A DNA stretch of 64,000 bases from Colwellia polaris (lineage in GTDB: Bacteria; Pseudomonadota; Gammaproteobacteria; Enterobacterales; Alteromonadaceae), in assembly GCF_002104515.1 (NCBI RefSeq), contig NZ_NBOE01000005.1, positions 186,001 through 250,000 on the forward strand, read 5' to 3'. Of this stretch, positions 28,067 through 42,127 are shown piece by piece (the first letter of the stretch is position 1; each line of letters opens with the position of its first letter). The notes below the pieces were generated by a model. It saw only the letters and a list, made by a program, of their open reading frames with translations. It searched no databases and was not told where the DNA came from. A program made the position numbers and the translations under genes.

Positions 28067-29191
28067 TTGCTTCGTTATGGTGAAAGTTTGCGTAAAAATA
28101 CAACTTGGTTAATGATAATAGTCATTACACTCTATTCAAATTATGCGCTTTCATACAATATTAGTAATATTGAACAAAAACTTAACCACCAAATTTCTAT
28201 AAATCCAAAAGCTGTATTTTATGAAATAGAGTCTTTATTAGTTGACCCTGAGCTCAACGTAAATTTAAAAGCGATATTGATGGTACTGCAATCAGAAGTC
28301 GCTTACTTTATTGACCAACCAGAACATATTCTAAAATATTCGAGAGCAGCTTTAGCAACCGGTTTATTAACTGATACCTGGCATGCAAGAGTACTTATTA
28401 GTCAATCCAGAGGTTATTTTCAACGCGGACAGTTTAATGAGTTCTATGCAACCGCTAATATGGCAGTAATTAAAACCGAGCAATATAACTTATCGACTTA
28501 CAAAATTTCGGCACTGGTAGAGAGAGCTTATGCAAATAATTTATTGGGAAATAACGATCAAGCGATAAAAGATTTAGCCCTCGCCATAAAATATTTAGAA
28601 TTAATGCCCAATGTTTTTGATAAAGCCATTATTTTAGAAAGGTTTAGTGCTGTAAATAAAAGGCTAGGCAACATAAAAGTTGCACTGAAATATCAACATC
28701 AAGCAAATATAATATATGAAAAAATAGATACCCCACATTACTTATCTATTGGTTATTATAACCTTGCTAGAATTTATCAAGCAATAGAAAACTGGCAAGA
28801 TGCCAGTGTATGGATGTTAAAGTCTTACCGACAAGCATTAAAAGATAAAAACAAGCTCAATCAAGCATTTTCATTGTCTAGGTTGTCAGAGTATCAAAAT
28901 AATCTTGGGAACATAAAAGAGGCCAATAAATACCTGAATGAAGCTATTATTGCTGCAGATTTAAGTGCATCTGAAAGAGTTAAAATACATGTACGTAAAA
29001 ATATGGCAAAAATATTAGCGCAAAATAAAGCATTTATTGAATGTAAAACCTTACTATTAGAAACCATTACACTTGCCGAAACCTACCAAATGGAACGAGA
29101 TAAAATCGAATTAATGCAAATGTTAGCTGAAACGTATTTTAGCCTTGGCGACTTTGAGTCAGCATATATAACGTTAAAATCAGCAAAATAA
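28067..29191 (+). CDS. Exported TPR-repeat protein of unknown function
   Basis: A 374-residue helical protein. The N-terminus (RKNTTWLMIIVITLYSNYAL) looks like a signal peptide or anchor, so it acts in the periplasm. The rest is tetratricopeptide-like: NLLGNNDQAIKDLALAIKYLE, RLGNIKVALKYQHQANIIYE, NLGNIKEANKYLNEAIIAA and SLGDFESAYITLKSA give at least four to six repeats. Similar N-terminal regions occur in Alteromonadales GGDEF proteins, but no GGDEF domain follows. The start is uncertain (TTG 28067 or ATG 28112). It sits between the leucyltransferase genes aat and bpt. Function not recognised. Confidence 0.7.
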   Translation: MLRYGESLRKNTTWLMIIVITLYSNYALSYNISNIEQKLNHQISINPKAVFYEIESLLVDPELNVNLKAILMVLQSEVAYFIDQPEHILKYSRAALATGLLTDTWHARVLISQSRGYFQRGQFNEFYATANMAVIKTEQYNLSTYKISALVERAYANNLLGNNDQAIKDLALAIKYLELMPNVFDKAIILERFSAVNKRLGNIKVALKYQHQANIIYEKIDTPHYLSIGYYNLARIYQAIENWQDASVWMLKSYRQALKDKNKLNQAFSLSRLSEYQNNLGNIKEANKYLNEAIIAADLSASERVKIHVRKNMAKILAQNKAFIECKTLLLETITLAETYQMERDKIELMQMLAETYFSLGDFESAYITLKSAK

Positions 29192-29262
29192 TCTTAAAAC
29201 ATGCAACATTTATATCATGCAGGCCTTAAGTTTTACTTTAAAGTTTGCGAGAAAAAACATCT

Positions 29263-29964
29263 ATGAATAATAATTATAAACTTGGCATTACAAAACCTTT
29301 TCCTTGCAATTACTTACCCGAACAAGAAGAACGATTGTTAATTGCGGTTGATGAAAACCTACATAACAGGGACCATTATGGTTGGCTTATGCAACAAGGT
29401 TTTCGTCGCAGCGGTGATGATATTTATCGGCCTCATTGTGTTGCTTGCCAAGCATGTAAATCTTTACGTGTTCTAGTACAGGAGTTTATTCCATCGAAAA
29501 GTCAAAAGCGTATTCTAAAGCGCAATCAACATTTTAAAATTTTGTTAAGTCAGGTGGTAAAAGCAAGCTACTATCCGCTTTATGAACGATATATTAACAC
29601 TGTGCATCAAGACGGTAGTATGTTCCCAGCCTCTGAAGAACAATTTAAAAGCTTTACCCAAAACAATATTACTGAGCAGTGCTACATCGAAATTTGGCAT
29701 AATGATGTTTTAATCAGTGTTGCAGTAACCGATGACATACCAAACGCCCTTTCAGCTGTTTATACTTTTTATGATCCCGACTATAAAAGCTATGGTTTAG
29801 GTGTTTATTCGATACTAAAACAAATTGAAATCGCTGCTCAACAGAATCGACAGTTTCTCTACCTTGGCTACCAAATAGAAACATGCAGTAAAATGAATTA
29901 TAAAGACCGCTATAAAGCACATCAAATATTAGTAGAAAATCAATGGCAAACGGTAAATAAATAA
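29263..29964 (+). CDS. bpt: Aspartate/glutamate leucyltransferase
   Basis: Arginyltransferase-family enzyme that attaches Leu to proteins with N-terminal Asp or Glu, the bacterial counterpart of ATE1. The 233 residues from ATG 29263 have the N-terminal Cys-rich region with [12 protein letters not shown] and [12 protein letters not shown] (about 58-69), then the GNAT-like domain with [21 protein letters not shown] and [18 protein letters not shown]. The TTG at 29245 would extend it by six residues without clear gain. It feeds the same ClpS-ClpAP route as Aat. Followed after about 85 bp by infA. Confidence 0.95.
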   Translation: MNNNYKLGITKPFPCNYLPEQEERLLIAVDENLHNRDHYGWLMQQGFRRSGDDIYRPHCVACQACKSLRVLVQEFIPSKSQKRILKRNQHFKILLSQVVKASYYPLYERYINTVHQDGSMFPASEEQFKSFTQNNITEQCYIEIWHNDVLISVAVTDDIPNALSAVYTFYDPDYKSYGLGVYSILKQIEIAAQQNRQFLYLGYQIETCSKMNYKDRYKAHQILVENQWQTVNK

Positions 29965-30267
<303 letters not shown>

Positions 30268-30286
30268 ATATTTCAAGTTTTAGTTT

Positions 30287-30317
30287 TAAAAGCGCTTTTG
30301 CTTAACAAAGCGTTTTT
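30287..30317 (+). terminator. Terminator hairpin after infA
   Basis: CGCTTT pairs with AAAGCG around a short loop and is followed by seven T. A bulged G interrupts the lower stem. Confidence 0.65.
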
Positions 30318-30354
30318 TTATAACTAAAATTTTTGTTATTGCCAATTTAAAAAC

Positions 30355-30380
30355 AAAAAACCGAGCTTGCTCGGTTTTTT
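30355..30380. terminator. Second, stronger bidirectional terminator after infA
   Basis: AAAAAACCGAG pairs with CTCGGTTTTTT around CTTG. It has T-runs on both strands, so it can also stop leftward readthrough from clpA. Confidence 0.85.
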
Positions 30381-30436
30381 TATATCTGAAAATAAAGATA
30401 TGTTAAATATAAGTTGTCAGCATTAGCTATCAAAAA

Positions 30437-30468
30437 AACACATAAATGCTCTTAAACATTTATGTGTT
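30437..30468 (-). terminator. Rho-independent terminator of clpSA
   Basis: A 12-bp stem (30437-30448 with 30457-30468) is followed on the minus strand by a run of seven T, 15 bp beyond the clpA stop. Confidence 0.85.
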
Positions 30469-30483
30469 AAATTTAGCTAAACA

Positions 30484-32739
30484 TTAGTGTTCGACTAACT
30501 CTTTCTTCGATTCATAGTTAATAACGAGTTTGTCTTTCTTAACCGCAACCTTTGCTACTCCACCTTGCGTTAACTCACCAAACAAGAGTTCATTAGCTAA
30601 TGGTTTTTTCAAATGCTCTTGAATCAATCTTGCCATTGGACGTGCACCCATAGCTTTATCGTAACCCTTATTAGCCATCCATTTTTTAGCATCTTTGGTG
30701 ACTTCTAACGATACACCCTTCTCGTCAAGTTGGACTTGCAGCTCAACAATAAATTTATCTACAACTTGTTGAATAACCTCATCACCCAAATGGTTAAACC
30801 AAACAATATTATCTAAGCGATTTCGAAACTCAGGTGAAAATACTTTGTTTATTTCTTCCATAGCGTCAAGAGTATTATCTTGCTGTTTAAAGCCAATAGA
30901 TTGCTTAACAGTATGCGCAACACCCGCATTAGTTGTTAACACTAAAATAATATTTCTAAAATCAGCTTTACGGCCGTTATTATCAGTTAACGTACCGTGA
31001 TCCATCACTTGTAGTAGAATGTTGTAAACGTCTTCATGTGCTTTTTCTATTTCGTCTAACAACACAACAGCATGCGGGTTTTTAATCACTGCATCTGTTA
31101 ATAAGCCACCTTGTTCATAACCCACGTAACCTGGAGGAGCACCGATTAAACGACTAACGGCATGTTTTTCCATATACTCAGACATATCATAACGCAGTAA
31201 CTCTACACCTAAGACTTTTGCGAGTTGTTGAGTAACCTCTGTTTTACCAACGCCTGTTGGACCAGCAAATATAAAAGAGCCTATTGGTTTGTGTTCATTA
31301 CCTAAGCCCGCTCGAGATAAACGAATAACAGAAGATAACTCATCAATTGCATGATCTTGGCCAAAAACAACCAATTTTAAATTACGGTCAAGCGTTTTTA
31401 AACTATCGACTTCTGTAGAAGATACCGACTTTTCAGGGATACGTGCCATTTTAGCGACGATATTCTCGATATCGGTATTATTGATGGTTTTTTTACGTTT
31501 GGATACCGGCACTAATTGCTGACGAGCACCCGCCTCATCAATTACATCAATAGCTTTGTCAGGTAAAAATCTATCGTTAATATATTTTGCAGAGAGTTGC
31601 GCGGCAGCTCTCAAGGCATTATTAGAGTATTTAACGCCATGATGGCTTTCGTACTTTTCTTTTAAGCCATGTAAAATTTTTGTTGTATCGTCAACACTAG
31701 GTTCAACAACATCAATTTTTTGGAAACGACGAGCTAAGGCACGATCTTTTTCGAATATACTTTGGTATTCTTGATACGTTGTTGACCCCATGCATCGAAG
31801 CTTTCCTGATGACAGTAACGGTTTGATTAAGTTTGAGGCATCAAGCATACCGCCAGAGGCAGCACCAGCGCCTATAATAGTATGAATTTCATCAATAAAG
31901 AGAATTGCATTGCCGTCTTGTTCAAGTTCTTTTAACAACGCTTTAAAGCGTTTTTCAAAATCACCGCGGTATTTAGTGCCAGCCAACAATGCGCCCATAT
32001 CTAAAGAGTATATAGTCGCATCTTTTAGAAACTCAGGTGCTTTATCTGAAACAAGTAAGTTTGCTAAGCCTTCAGCTATAGCCGTTTTACCAACGCCTGC
32101 TTCACCGACAAATAAAGGATTATTTTTTCTGCGGCGACTCAACACTTGTAAGGTTCGTTCTAATTCATTATCGCGCCCCACTAGCGGATCTATATTCCCC
32201 TTTAAGGCTAATTCGTTTAGGTTTGTAGAGAAATTATCAATAGTACGTGGTTCTTCTTCACCAGCAGGAGCTTGAGACTCACCACTATTTATCCCTTCTT
32301 GTTCAACCTTTGCGATACCATGAGAGATAAAATTAACAATATCTAAACGGGTAATGTCAGATTTTTTAAGGAAATAAGCTGCTTGAGATTCTTGCTCACT
32401 AAATATTGCTACAAGTACATTTGCCCCATTTACTTCACTTTTACCTGACGATTGCACATGAAAAACAGCACGCTGTAAAACTCGTTGAAAACCAAGCGTT
32501 GGTTGAGTTTCACGTTCAGCTTCTCCAGCAGGAATAACTGGGGTTGTATCAGCAATAAATGCTAATAACTCTTTTTTTAAATTTTCGATATCCGCGCCGC
32601 ATGCTTTTAAAGCATCAATAGATGAAGGATTGTCTAACAATGCCAACAATAAGTGTTCAACCGTCATAAATTCATGGCGAGACTCTTTAGCCTGACGAAA
32701 AGCCATATTTAACGATACTTCTAAATCTTTATTCAGCAT
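30484..32739 (-). CDS. clpA: ATP-dependent Clp protease ATP-binding subunit ClpA
   Basis: Hexameric AAA+ unfoldase of ClpAP. The 751 residues (E. coli 758) contain the N-terminal double Clp-N repeat that binds ClpS (about 1-145), first AAA+ module with GEAGVGKTAIAEG (about 211), second with FAGPTGVGKTEVTQQLA (about 492), and the ClpP-docking IGF loop (KQSIGFKQQ, about 610). It follows clpS by 28 bp. Together with Aat, Bpt and ClpS it completes the N-degron pathway in one locus. Confidence 0.97.
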   Translation of the reverse strand: MLNKDLEVSLNMAFRQAKESRHEFMTVEHLLLALLDNPSSIDALKACGADIENLKKELLAFIADTTPVIPAGEAERETQPTLGFQRVLQRAVFHVQSSGKSEVNGANVLVAIFSEQESQAAYFLKKSDITRLDIVNFISHGIAKVEQEGINSGESQAPAGEEEPRTIDNFSTNLNELALKGNIDPLVGRDNELERTLQVLSRRRKNNPLFVGEAGVGKTAIAEGLANLLVSDKAPEFLKDATIYSLDMGALLAGTKYRGDFEKRFKALLKELEQDGNAILFIDEIHTIIGAGAASGGMLDASNLIKPLLSSGKLRCMGSTTYQEYQSIFEKDRALARRFQKIDVVEPSVDDTTKILHGLKEKYESHHGVKYSNNALRAAAQLSAKYINDRFLPDKAIDVIDEAGARQQLVPVSKRKKTINNTDIENIVAKMARIPEKSVSSTEVDSLKTLDRNLKLVVFGQDHAIDELSSVIRLSRAGLGNEHKPIGSFIFAGPTGVGKTEVTQQLAKVLGVELLRYDMSEYMEKHAVSRLIGAPPGYVGYEQGGLLTDAVIKNPHAVVLLDEIEKAHEDVYNILLQVMDHGTLTDNNGRKADFRNIILVLTTNAGVAHTVKQSIGFKQQDNTLDAMEEINKVFSPEFRNRLDNIVWFNHLGDEVIQQVVDKFIVELQVQLDEKGVSLEVTKDAKKWMANKGYDKAMGARPMARLIQEHLKKPLANELLFGELTQGGVAKVAVKKDKLVINYESKKELVEH

Positions 32740-32767
32740 AGGTTGCTCCCATTAAAATCTTGCGTAA

Positions 32768-33088
32768 TTACGCTTTTTCCATAGTACATTTAAGCGGGTG
32801 TTCATTACTCGTTGCGTAACTTAGCACTTGATCAACTTTAGTTTCTGCTACTTCAGCTGTAAAGGTACCACAACGTCCCTTCCCTTTATAATGAATCGCT
32901 AACATCACATCTGTTGCTTGTTCTGAATCCATATTAAAAAATCTACATAACACATCGATAACGAAATCCATCGGTGTGTAGTCATCATTTAAAAGCACAA
33001 CTGTATACATTGGGGGTTTATCAAATTTTTCAATAACCTCGTCATCAAGAACTGTTTGGTCACCTATTAATTCTTTCCATTTACTCAT
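32768..33088 (-). CDS. clpS: ClpA adaptor ClpS, N-recognin
   Basis: Binds N-terminal Leu, Phe, Trp or Tyr and hands substrates to ClpA. The 106 residues contain [23 protein letters not shown] (about 25-47, including the NDDYTPM pocket Asn-Asp and the gating Met) and [15 protein letters not shown] with the pocket His. The flexible N-terminal arm is present. Directly upstream of clpA and divergent from the cold-shock gene, as in E. coli cspD/clpS. Confidence 0.97.
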   Translation of the reverse strand: MSKWKELIGDQTVLDDEVIEKFDKPPMYTVVLLNDDYTPMDFVIDVLCRFFNMDSEQATDVMLAIHYKGKGRCGTFTAEVAETKVDQVLSYATSNEHPLKCTMEKA

Positions 33089-33252
33089 AATTCTATATTA
33101 GTCTGTCAGTTAAATTTTGCTTGAGATTTAAAAAATAATAACTAAAAAATGAAATTATGTTACTTAACACTTGACTATTTTTAATTATTATCTACGATTT
33201 ACTTTAATGGCTATTTTTTAGTCATCTTGTGTAAATAATGATGCTTTAGATA

Positions 33253-33270
33253 ATGCTTTGTGGAAAGCAT
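33253..33270 (+). repeat. Small hairpin in the 5' region of the cold-shock gene
   Basis: ATGCTTT/AAAGCAT around GTGG lies about 35 bp before the start codon. It could be part of a structured cold-shock leader; this is only suggestive. Confidence 0.35.
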
Positions 33271-33306
33271 ACCTAATTACCGATGAATTTAGAAGGATGT
33301 TGATGT

Positions 33307-33534
33307 ATGGCTCACGGTACAGTTAAATGGTTTAATAATGCGAAAGGTTTTGGTTTTATTCGTCCAGAGGATGGTGGTGAAGATATTTTCGCTCATTATT
33401 CAACAATTCAAATGGAAGGATACCGTACGTTAAAAGCGGGTCAAGATGTTAATTACGAGTTAAATGCTGGCCCAAAAGGCGATCACGCTGCAAGTATTAC
33501 TCCATCAGAAATAGAATCAGACTCAGACAATTAA
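33307..33534 (+). CDS. cspD: Cold-shock domain protein CspD-like
   Basis: A 75-residue single-stranded nucleic-acid-binding OB-fold protein. RNP1 is KGFGFI and RNP2 is DIFAHY; the acidic tail IESDSDN extends past the core as in CspD. The symbol rests on length (E. coli CspD 74) and on the conserved divergent position beside clpS-clpA. E. coli CspD inhibits replication in stationary phase; a general cold-shock role is equally possible here. AGGATG upstream provides the ribosome-binding site. Confidence 0.88.
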   Translation: MAHGTVKWFNNAKGFGFIRPEDGGEDIFAHYSTIQMEGYRTLKAGQDVNYELNAGPKGDHAASITPSEIESDSDN

Positions 33535-33558
33535 TAAGATACTGAGAATAGTAAAAAT

Positions 33559-33586
33559 AAAAACACAGCTATTTAGCTGTGTTTTT
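33559..33586. terminator. Bidirectional terminator between cspD and icd
   Basis: A 12-bp stem AAAAACACAGCT/AGCTGTGTTTTT with loop ATTT has T-runs on both strands. It serves both converging genes. Confidence 0.88.
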
Positions 33587-33671
33587 TTATATTTAACGAA
33601 CTTTATTTACCTTAAAAATCATGATAAATAAATTAGCACTTAAATGCTGCTACGTATTACATATTATCAGT

Positions 33672-34922
33672 TTACATATTATTAATAATACAATCGCCAA
33701 ATTCAGAACAAGTGACTAAGGTCGCATTATCCATTAAACGTTCAAAATCATACGTCACTGTTTTCGCATTGATAGCACCAGACATGCCCTTTAACAGTAA
33801 GTTAGCCGCTTCAGTCCACCCCATATGTCTTAACATCATTTCAGCAGATAATATAACTGAACCTGGGTTTACTTTATTTAGACCCGCATATTTAGGTGCT
33901 GTGCCATGAGTAGCTTCAAAAATCGCCACATCATCATTTAAATTAGCGCCAGGTGCGATACCAATACCGCCTACTTGTGCTGCTAAAGCATCTGATAAAT
34001 AGTCACCGTTTAAATTCAACGTTGCAATAACACTATATTCTGCCGGACGTAATAAAATTTGTTGCAGCATAGCATCAGCAATTACATCTTTGATGATAAT
34101 TTCTTTGCCTGTTTTAGGGTTTTTAAGCGTACACCAAGGACCGCCATTCATTAAATCAGCACCGAACTCTTCTCTGGCTAATTCATAACCCCACTCTTTG
34201 AAGGCACCTTCAGTAAACTTCATGATGTTGCCTTTGTGCACTAAAGTAACTGACTCACGATCATTATCTATAGCGTACTGAATAGCTTTACGCACTAATC
34301 TTTGGGTACCTTCTTTAGAAACAGGTTTAATACCAATACCACAATTCTCTTGGAAGCGAATTTTTGTAACACCCATTTCTTCAGTTAAAAATTTGATCAT
34401 CTTGTTAGCTTGATCTGTACCTGCTTGGTATTCAATACCTGCGTATATGTCTTCAGAGTTTTCTCTAAAAATAACCATATCTACTTCGCTAGGCTTCTTT
34501 ACTGGGCTTGGAACACCGGTAAACCATTGCACTGGTCGTTGACATACATATAAATCAAGAATCTGCCTTAAAGCAACGTTTAAAGAACGCATACCACCAC
34601 CAACAGGGGTTGTAAGCGGACCTTTTATGCCCACTTTATATTCTTTGAACATGTCTAAAGTTTCATCAGGCAACCAAGTTTCAGAATCATACATTTGCGT
34701 TGCTTTTTCACCGGCATAAACTTCCATCCAATGAATTTTCTTTTCACTGCCGTAAGCTTTAGCTACTGCAGCATCAACAACTTTCATCATAGGTGGGGTA
34801 ACATCGACACCTATTCCATCGCCTTCGATAAATGGGATAATTGGGTTATTAGGTACTTTTAACAAACCTTGTTCTGAGGTGATTTTAGCGCCTGCACTAG
34901 GAATAATTACATGGTTCGACAT
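33672..34922 (-). CDS. icd: Isocitrate dehydrogenase, NADP-dependent dimeric type
   Basis: TCA-cycle enzyme of 416 residues (E. coli 416). Signatures: [11 protein letters not shown] near the N-terminus, [10 protein letters not shown] (the Ser of this segment is phosphorylated by AceK in E. coli), [14 protein letters not shown] (about 160-173), and [20 protein letters not shown] (nucleotide-binding region, about 335). It stands downstream of the monomeric isozyme gene but behind that gene's own terminator, so the two are separately transcribed. Confidence 0.97.
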   Translation of the reverse strand: MSNHVIIPSAGAKITSEQGLLKVPNNPIIPFIEGDGIGVDVTPPMMKVVDAAVAKAYGSEKKIHWMEVYAGEKATQMYDSETWLPDETLDMFKEYKVGIKGPLTTPVGGGMRSLNVALRQILDLYVCQRPVQWFTGVPSPVKKPSEVDMVIFRENSEDIYAGIEYQAGTDQANKMIKFLTEEMGVTKIRFQENCGIGIKPVSKEGTQRLVRKAIQYAIDNDRESVTLVHKGNIMKFTEGAFKEWGYELAREEFGADLMNGGPWCTLKNPKTGKEIIIKDVIADAMLQQILLRPAEYSVIATLNLNGDYLSDALAAQVGGIGIAPGANLNDDVAIFEATHGTAPKYAGLNKVNPGSVILSAEMMLRHMGWTEAANLLLKGMSGAINAKTVTYDFERLMDNATLVTCSEFGDCIINNM

Positions 34923-35148
34923 ACGAGTTCTCCTAAATTTACTAATAAAAATAGCCGTTTGCTAGTTTCTTTTCCCTTAAACTAATAGAAAAAGCGCAGC
35001 GACACTAATACTGAAATCATGATGTTTAGTATAACTGCTATGAATGATTAAACCGTTGCTTTAATTTAATTGCAAACTTTTATAGGAAATAAATGGGTTT
35101 ATTTTCATATCACCCTTTGTATAAGAGCTTAAATTTCAGACAAAAAAA

Positions 35149-35168
35149 AGCTAGGCAATTGCCTAGCT
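35149..35168 (-). terminator. Rho-independent terminator of the monomeric idh gene
   Basis: AGCTAGGC/GCCTAGCT around AATT is followed on the minus strand by eight T. It lies about 38 bp beyond the stop and isolates idh from icd. Confidence 0.85.
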
Positions 35169-35206
35169 CTTGACTAACTTATGTTTAATTTATGCTTTAA
35201 AAATAA

Positions 35207-37438
<2,232 letters not shown>

Positions 37439-37608
37439 TTAAAATCCTTTGCTGATTTGCCATATATCGATAAAATGAATACACATTCAATGACGAATAA
37501 TTATTCATTTTATCGATAAAAAATATTTTCGCGCGCATAATATAGGAATTCAAAGCGCATTAAAATAGATGAATTATTTTCTAACAAAATTTTATAGAGT
37601 TAATATTT

Positions 37609-38226
37609 GTGACAATAAAACAAAATCAAAAGCTTACGGCTAAATATAAGCGAAAACCGCAAAAGGTACGACCAGTTGACTTTAGCCCTGAAATTGTACT
37701 TTTTAACAAACCCTTTGACGTACTATGCCAATTTACTGATGATCAAAATAGAAATACCCTTAAAGATTATGTTGATGTAAAGGATGTTTATGCGGCAGGA
37801 CGCTTAGACAGAGATAGCGAAGGATTACTGCTACTAACCAACGACGGTAAGCTTCAGCATAAATTAGCTAATCCTAGCCAAAAAACCAGCAAAGTGTATT
37901 GGGCACAAGTTGAAGGTGCCCCGACTGAAGATGATCTTATTGCCTTTAGGCAAGGTTTAAATCTTAAAGATGGACTCACTAAGCCAGCAAAAGTTAGCAT
38001 AATTACAGAGCCCAATATTTGGCCTCGAGTACCAGCCATTCGAGAGCGTGCTGCTATTCCTACCACTTGGCTAGAAATAACTTTACAGGAAGGGAAAAAC
38101 AGACAAGTTAGAAGAATGACCGCCCATATTGGCTTTCCTACTTTAAGATTAATCCGCTACAGCATAGGAAAATGGACTTTAGATGGTATTAACAATGGTG
38201 AATATAAGAGAGTAAAACATGAATGA
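37609..38226 (+). CDS. rluE: 23S rRNA pseudouridine synthase RluE-type
   Basis: RsuA/RluB-family pseudouridine synthase; E. coli RluE modifies U2457 of 23S rRNA. The 205 residues lack an S4 domain and contain VLFNKPFDVLCQF, AAGRLDRDSEGLLLLTNDG with the catalytic Asp (about residue 66), and LQEGKNRQVRRMTAHIGFPTLRL. GTG start. It overlaps nudJ by 8 bp. The run rluE-nudJ-mnmA-hflD-purB beside icd reproduces the E. coli order exactly and supports the specific name. Confidence 0.93.
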   Translation: MTIKQNQKLTAKYKRKPQKVRPVDFSPEIVLFNKPFDVLCQFTDDQNRNTLKDYVDVKDVYAAGRLDRDSEGLLLLTNDGKLQHKLANPSQKTSKVYWAQVEGAPTEDDLIAFRQGLNLKDGLTKPAKVSIITEPNIWPRVPAIRERAAIPTTWLEITLQEGKNRQVRRMTAHIGFPTLRLIRYSIGKWTLDGINNGEYKRVKHE

Positions 38227-38698
38227 TTTAACTTCAAACCCTCATGGCAGCGCGCAATTTAAGCCTAATACTACCGTTGCCGTTGTCGTTGTTTGCCAAG
38301 GTAAGTTTTTATTAGTAGAGGAGATTGAAAATGGACGTACGGTTTATAATCAACCCGCTGGCCATCTAGAAGCTAATGAAAACTTAGTTGACGCGGCAAT
38401 ACGAGAGCTTGAAGAAGAAACGGGATTAGTTAGCTCTGTAGATTACCTCAGTGGTATTTACTATTATTTTCGAGCGTCTTTATCGCTATATTATTTACGA
38501 TTTTGCTTTGTTATTGAGCGTGACTGTTTTGAACCATGCAAACCACAAGATACTGAAATTCTTGCATGTCATTGGTTAACATATGATGAAATTAAAGCAA
38601 AATCTGCTCAATTACGCAGTTCATTAGTGCTTGAATGCATCGAAGACTACCTTAGCGGCAAAAAAATTCCATTAAGTCACCTAAAATCTAATCTTTAA
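38219..38698 (+). CDS. nudJ: Nudix phosphatase NudJ
   Basis: A Nudix hydrolase of 159 residues. The Nudix box GHLEANENLVDAAIRELEEETG (about 48-69, shown as the pattern Gx5Ex7REx2EExG) is intact. E. coli NudJ hydrolyses nucleoside tri- and diphosphates and thiamin pyrophosphate precursor. The start codon lies within the end of rluE, so translation is coupled. mnmA follows after 64 bp. Confidence 0.93.
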   Translation: MNDLTSNPHGSAQFKPNTTVAVVVVCQGKFLLVEEIENGRTVYNQPAGHLEANENLVDAAIRELEEETGLVSSVDYLSGIYYYFRASLSLYYLRFCFVIERDCFEPCKPQDTEILACHWLTYDEIKAKSAQLRSSLVLECIEDYLSGKKIPLSHLKSNL

Positions 38699-38762
38699 TC
38701 TATCATCACGCTGAATGACCATGCTATAATTTCGCGCCATTTTCCATAGAAATATAGTTGTC

Positions 38763-39908
38763 ATGACCTCTAACGAACATGTAAATCTAAACTCAACTGC
38801 GCCAAACGAGAAATTACCTAAAGACACGAAAGTTATCGTGGGTATGTCGGGTGGTGTTGACTCATCTGTTTCTGCTTATTTATTAATTGAACAAGGCTAC
38901 CAAGTTGAAGGCTTGTTCATGAAAAACTGGGAAGAAGATGATAATGACGAGTATTGTGCCGCTGCTGAAGACTTAGCAGATGCAGAAAATGTTTGTAAGA
39001 AACTCGGTATTAAACTTCACACTATTAATTTTGCTACCGAATATTGGGATAACGTGTTTGAGTATTTCCTTGCTGAATATAAAGCAGGAAGAACACCTAA
39101 CCCTGATATTATGTGTAATAAAGAAATTAAATTTAAAGCGTTTCTTGAATTTGCCTGTGAAGATTTAGGCGCTGATTACATTGCTACAGGGCATTACGTT
39201 CAACGTGAATATTGTAATGGCAAATGGCAAATGCACCGAGGTTTGGACAGCAATAAAGATCAAAGCTATTTTCTATACACATTAAGTCATCAGCAAGTCG
39301 GCAGAACATTATTTCCTGTTGGACATATTGAGAAACCAGAAGTACGTGCTATTGCTGAAAAAGCAGACTTGATCACGCACAATAAAAAAGACAGCACCGG
39401 CATATGTTTTATTGGTGAGCGTAAATTTAAAGATTTCTTAGGTAAATACTTACCGGCACAGCCAGGCGTTATTGAAACACCTGAAGGTGAAGCTATTGGT
39501 GAACACGACGGTTTAATGTATCACACCTTAGGTCAGCGTAAAGGTTTACGTATTGGCGGACTTGCAAATGCCGGTGAAGCGCCATGGTATGTGGTTGATA
39601 AAGATCTTGAGCGTAACGTATTAATTGTTGGTCAAGGACACGACCACCCTCGCCTATTTTCTAAAGGCTTAATTGCTAATCAATTACACTTAGTTGATCG
39701 CGTTGACTTAACAACACCGATTAGTTGCACAGTTAAAACCCGCTATCGCCAAGAAGATGTTGCCTGTAACTTATCACCTATGGCAAATGGTGAATACTTA
39801 GTGATGTTTTCAGAGTCACAAAGCTCAGTAACACCAGGACAATCTGTGGTGTTTTATCAAGATAATATTTGCCTTGGTGGCGGTATTATTAATTCCCTGA
39901 TTCGCTAA
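38763..39908 (+). CDS. mnmA: tRNA-specific 2-thiouridylase MnmA
   Basis: Adenylates and thiolates U34 of tRNA-Lys, -Glu and -Gln. The 381 residues contain the PP-loop [18 protein letters not shown] (about 25-42), [12 protein letters not shown] with the first catalytic Cys (about 115), [15 protein letters not shown] with the second Cys (about 213), and a C-terminal beta domain. The first 20 residues are a little longer than in E. coli. A tight operon with hflD 12 bp downstream. Confidence 0.97.
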   Translation: MTSNEHVNLNSTAPNEKLPKDTKVIVGMSGGVDSSVSAYLLIEQGYQVEGLFMKNWEEDDNDEYCAAAEDLADAENVCKKLGIKLHTINFATEYWDNVFEYFLAEYKAGRTPNPDIMCNKEIKFKAFLEFACEDLGADYIATGHYVQREYCNGKWQMHRGLDSNKDQSYFLYTLSHQQVGRTLFPVGHIEKPEVRAIAEKADLITHNKKDSTGICFIGERKFKDFLGKYLPAQPGVIETPEGEAIGEHDGLMYHTLGQRKGLRIGGLANAGEAPWYVVDKDLERNVLIVGQGHDHPRLFSKGLIANQLHLVDRVDLTTPISCTVKTRYRQEDVACNLSPMANGEYLVMFSESQSSVTPGQSVVFYQDNICLGGGIINSLIR

Positions 39909-39920
39909 TAAAAGATATTC

Positions 39921-40544
39921 ATGAATAATTTAGAAAAACAAACAATTACCTTAGCAGCAGTATGTCAAACTGCCGTGTTAGTGCAGAACATAGCGCGCAC
40001 TGGTGCAGTGGAAGAATCAGAGCTTGGTATTATGCTCAACAGTATTATGGTGACTTCTCCTGACAATATTTTAGACGTTTATAGTAACGATATTGCGCAT
40101 TTAAAATCTGGATTAAAAGCTTTAATAGAGCAATTAGGTAATCAAACAAAAGAAAAAGATCCAGAATTAACCCGTTATGTTGTTAGCTTATTAGGCTTAG
40201 AAAGACGCTTAGCCAATAAAAAAGGTCAGTTAGCACTTTTAGGTGGCCGTATTGAACAAAGCCAACGTCAATTAGCACACTACGATATTACCAGCGAAAC
40301 ACTTGTTGCTAGTTTAGCTAGTATTTACAGCGACTTACTCAGTCCAATTGGTACACCAATACAAGTTGCTGGCGAACCAAGCTTACTAAAGCAGCAAACT
40401 AACCAACATAAAATTCGGGCGCTATTACTCGCCGGTATCCGTTCAAGTGTGTTATGGCGTCAAGTCGGTGGTAAACGTAGAAATATACTCTTTGGTCGCA
40501 CAAAAATGGTCGCGTGCGCCAAACAATTACTTAAAGAAATTTAA
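39921..40544 (+). CDS. hflD: High-frequency lysogenization protein HflD homologue
   Basis: A peripheral-membrane, mostly helical protein of 207 residues between mnmA and purB, its standard place. Sequence features: TLAAVCQTAVLVQNIARTG near the N-terminus, LGLERRLANKKGQLALLGGRIEQSQRQLAHYD (central helix) and ILFGRTKMVACAKQLLKEI at the end. In E. coli HflD modulates phage lambda CII; its cellular job is not settled. 21 bp to purB. Confidence 0.93.
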   Translation: MNNLEKQTITLAAVCQTAVLVQNIARTGAVEESELGIMLNSIMVTSPDNILDVYSNDIAHLKSGLKALIEQLGNQTKEKDPELTRYVVSLLGLERRLANKKGQLALLGGRIEQSQRQLAHYDITSETLVASLASIYSDLLSPIGTPIQVAGEPSLLKQQTNQHKIRALLLAGIRSSVLWRQVGGKRRNILFGRTKMVACAKQLLKEI

Positions 40545-40550
40545 ATATAA

Positions 40551-41936
<1,386 letters not shown>

Positions 41937-41973
41937 GCTCATTACAATAAAATAAGCTTAAAAAGTTAATAAT

Positions 41974-41997
41974 AAAGGGATCCGCTAGGCTCCCTTT
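41974..41997 (+). terminator. Rho-independent terminator of the rluE-purB operon
   Basis: AAAGGGA pairs with TCCCTTT around a 10-nt loop, followed by TTG. It lies 38 bp beyond purB. Confidence 0.75.
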
Positions 41998-42127
41998 TTG
42001 TTATTTGCTCTTTAGTTATTGACTATTGAGTTATTTACTATTCAAAACAATCAATAGTACCGACATTGTAAGCATGTTTATTTTAGTATTTACATTGCGC
42101 TATTACTGTTGATTATAAGGGTTAAAA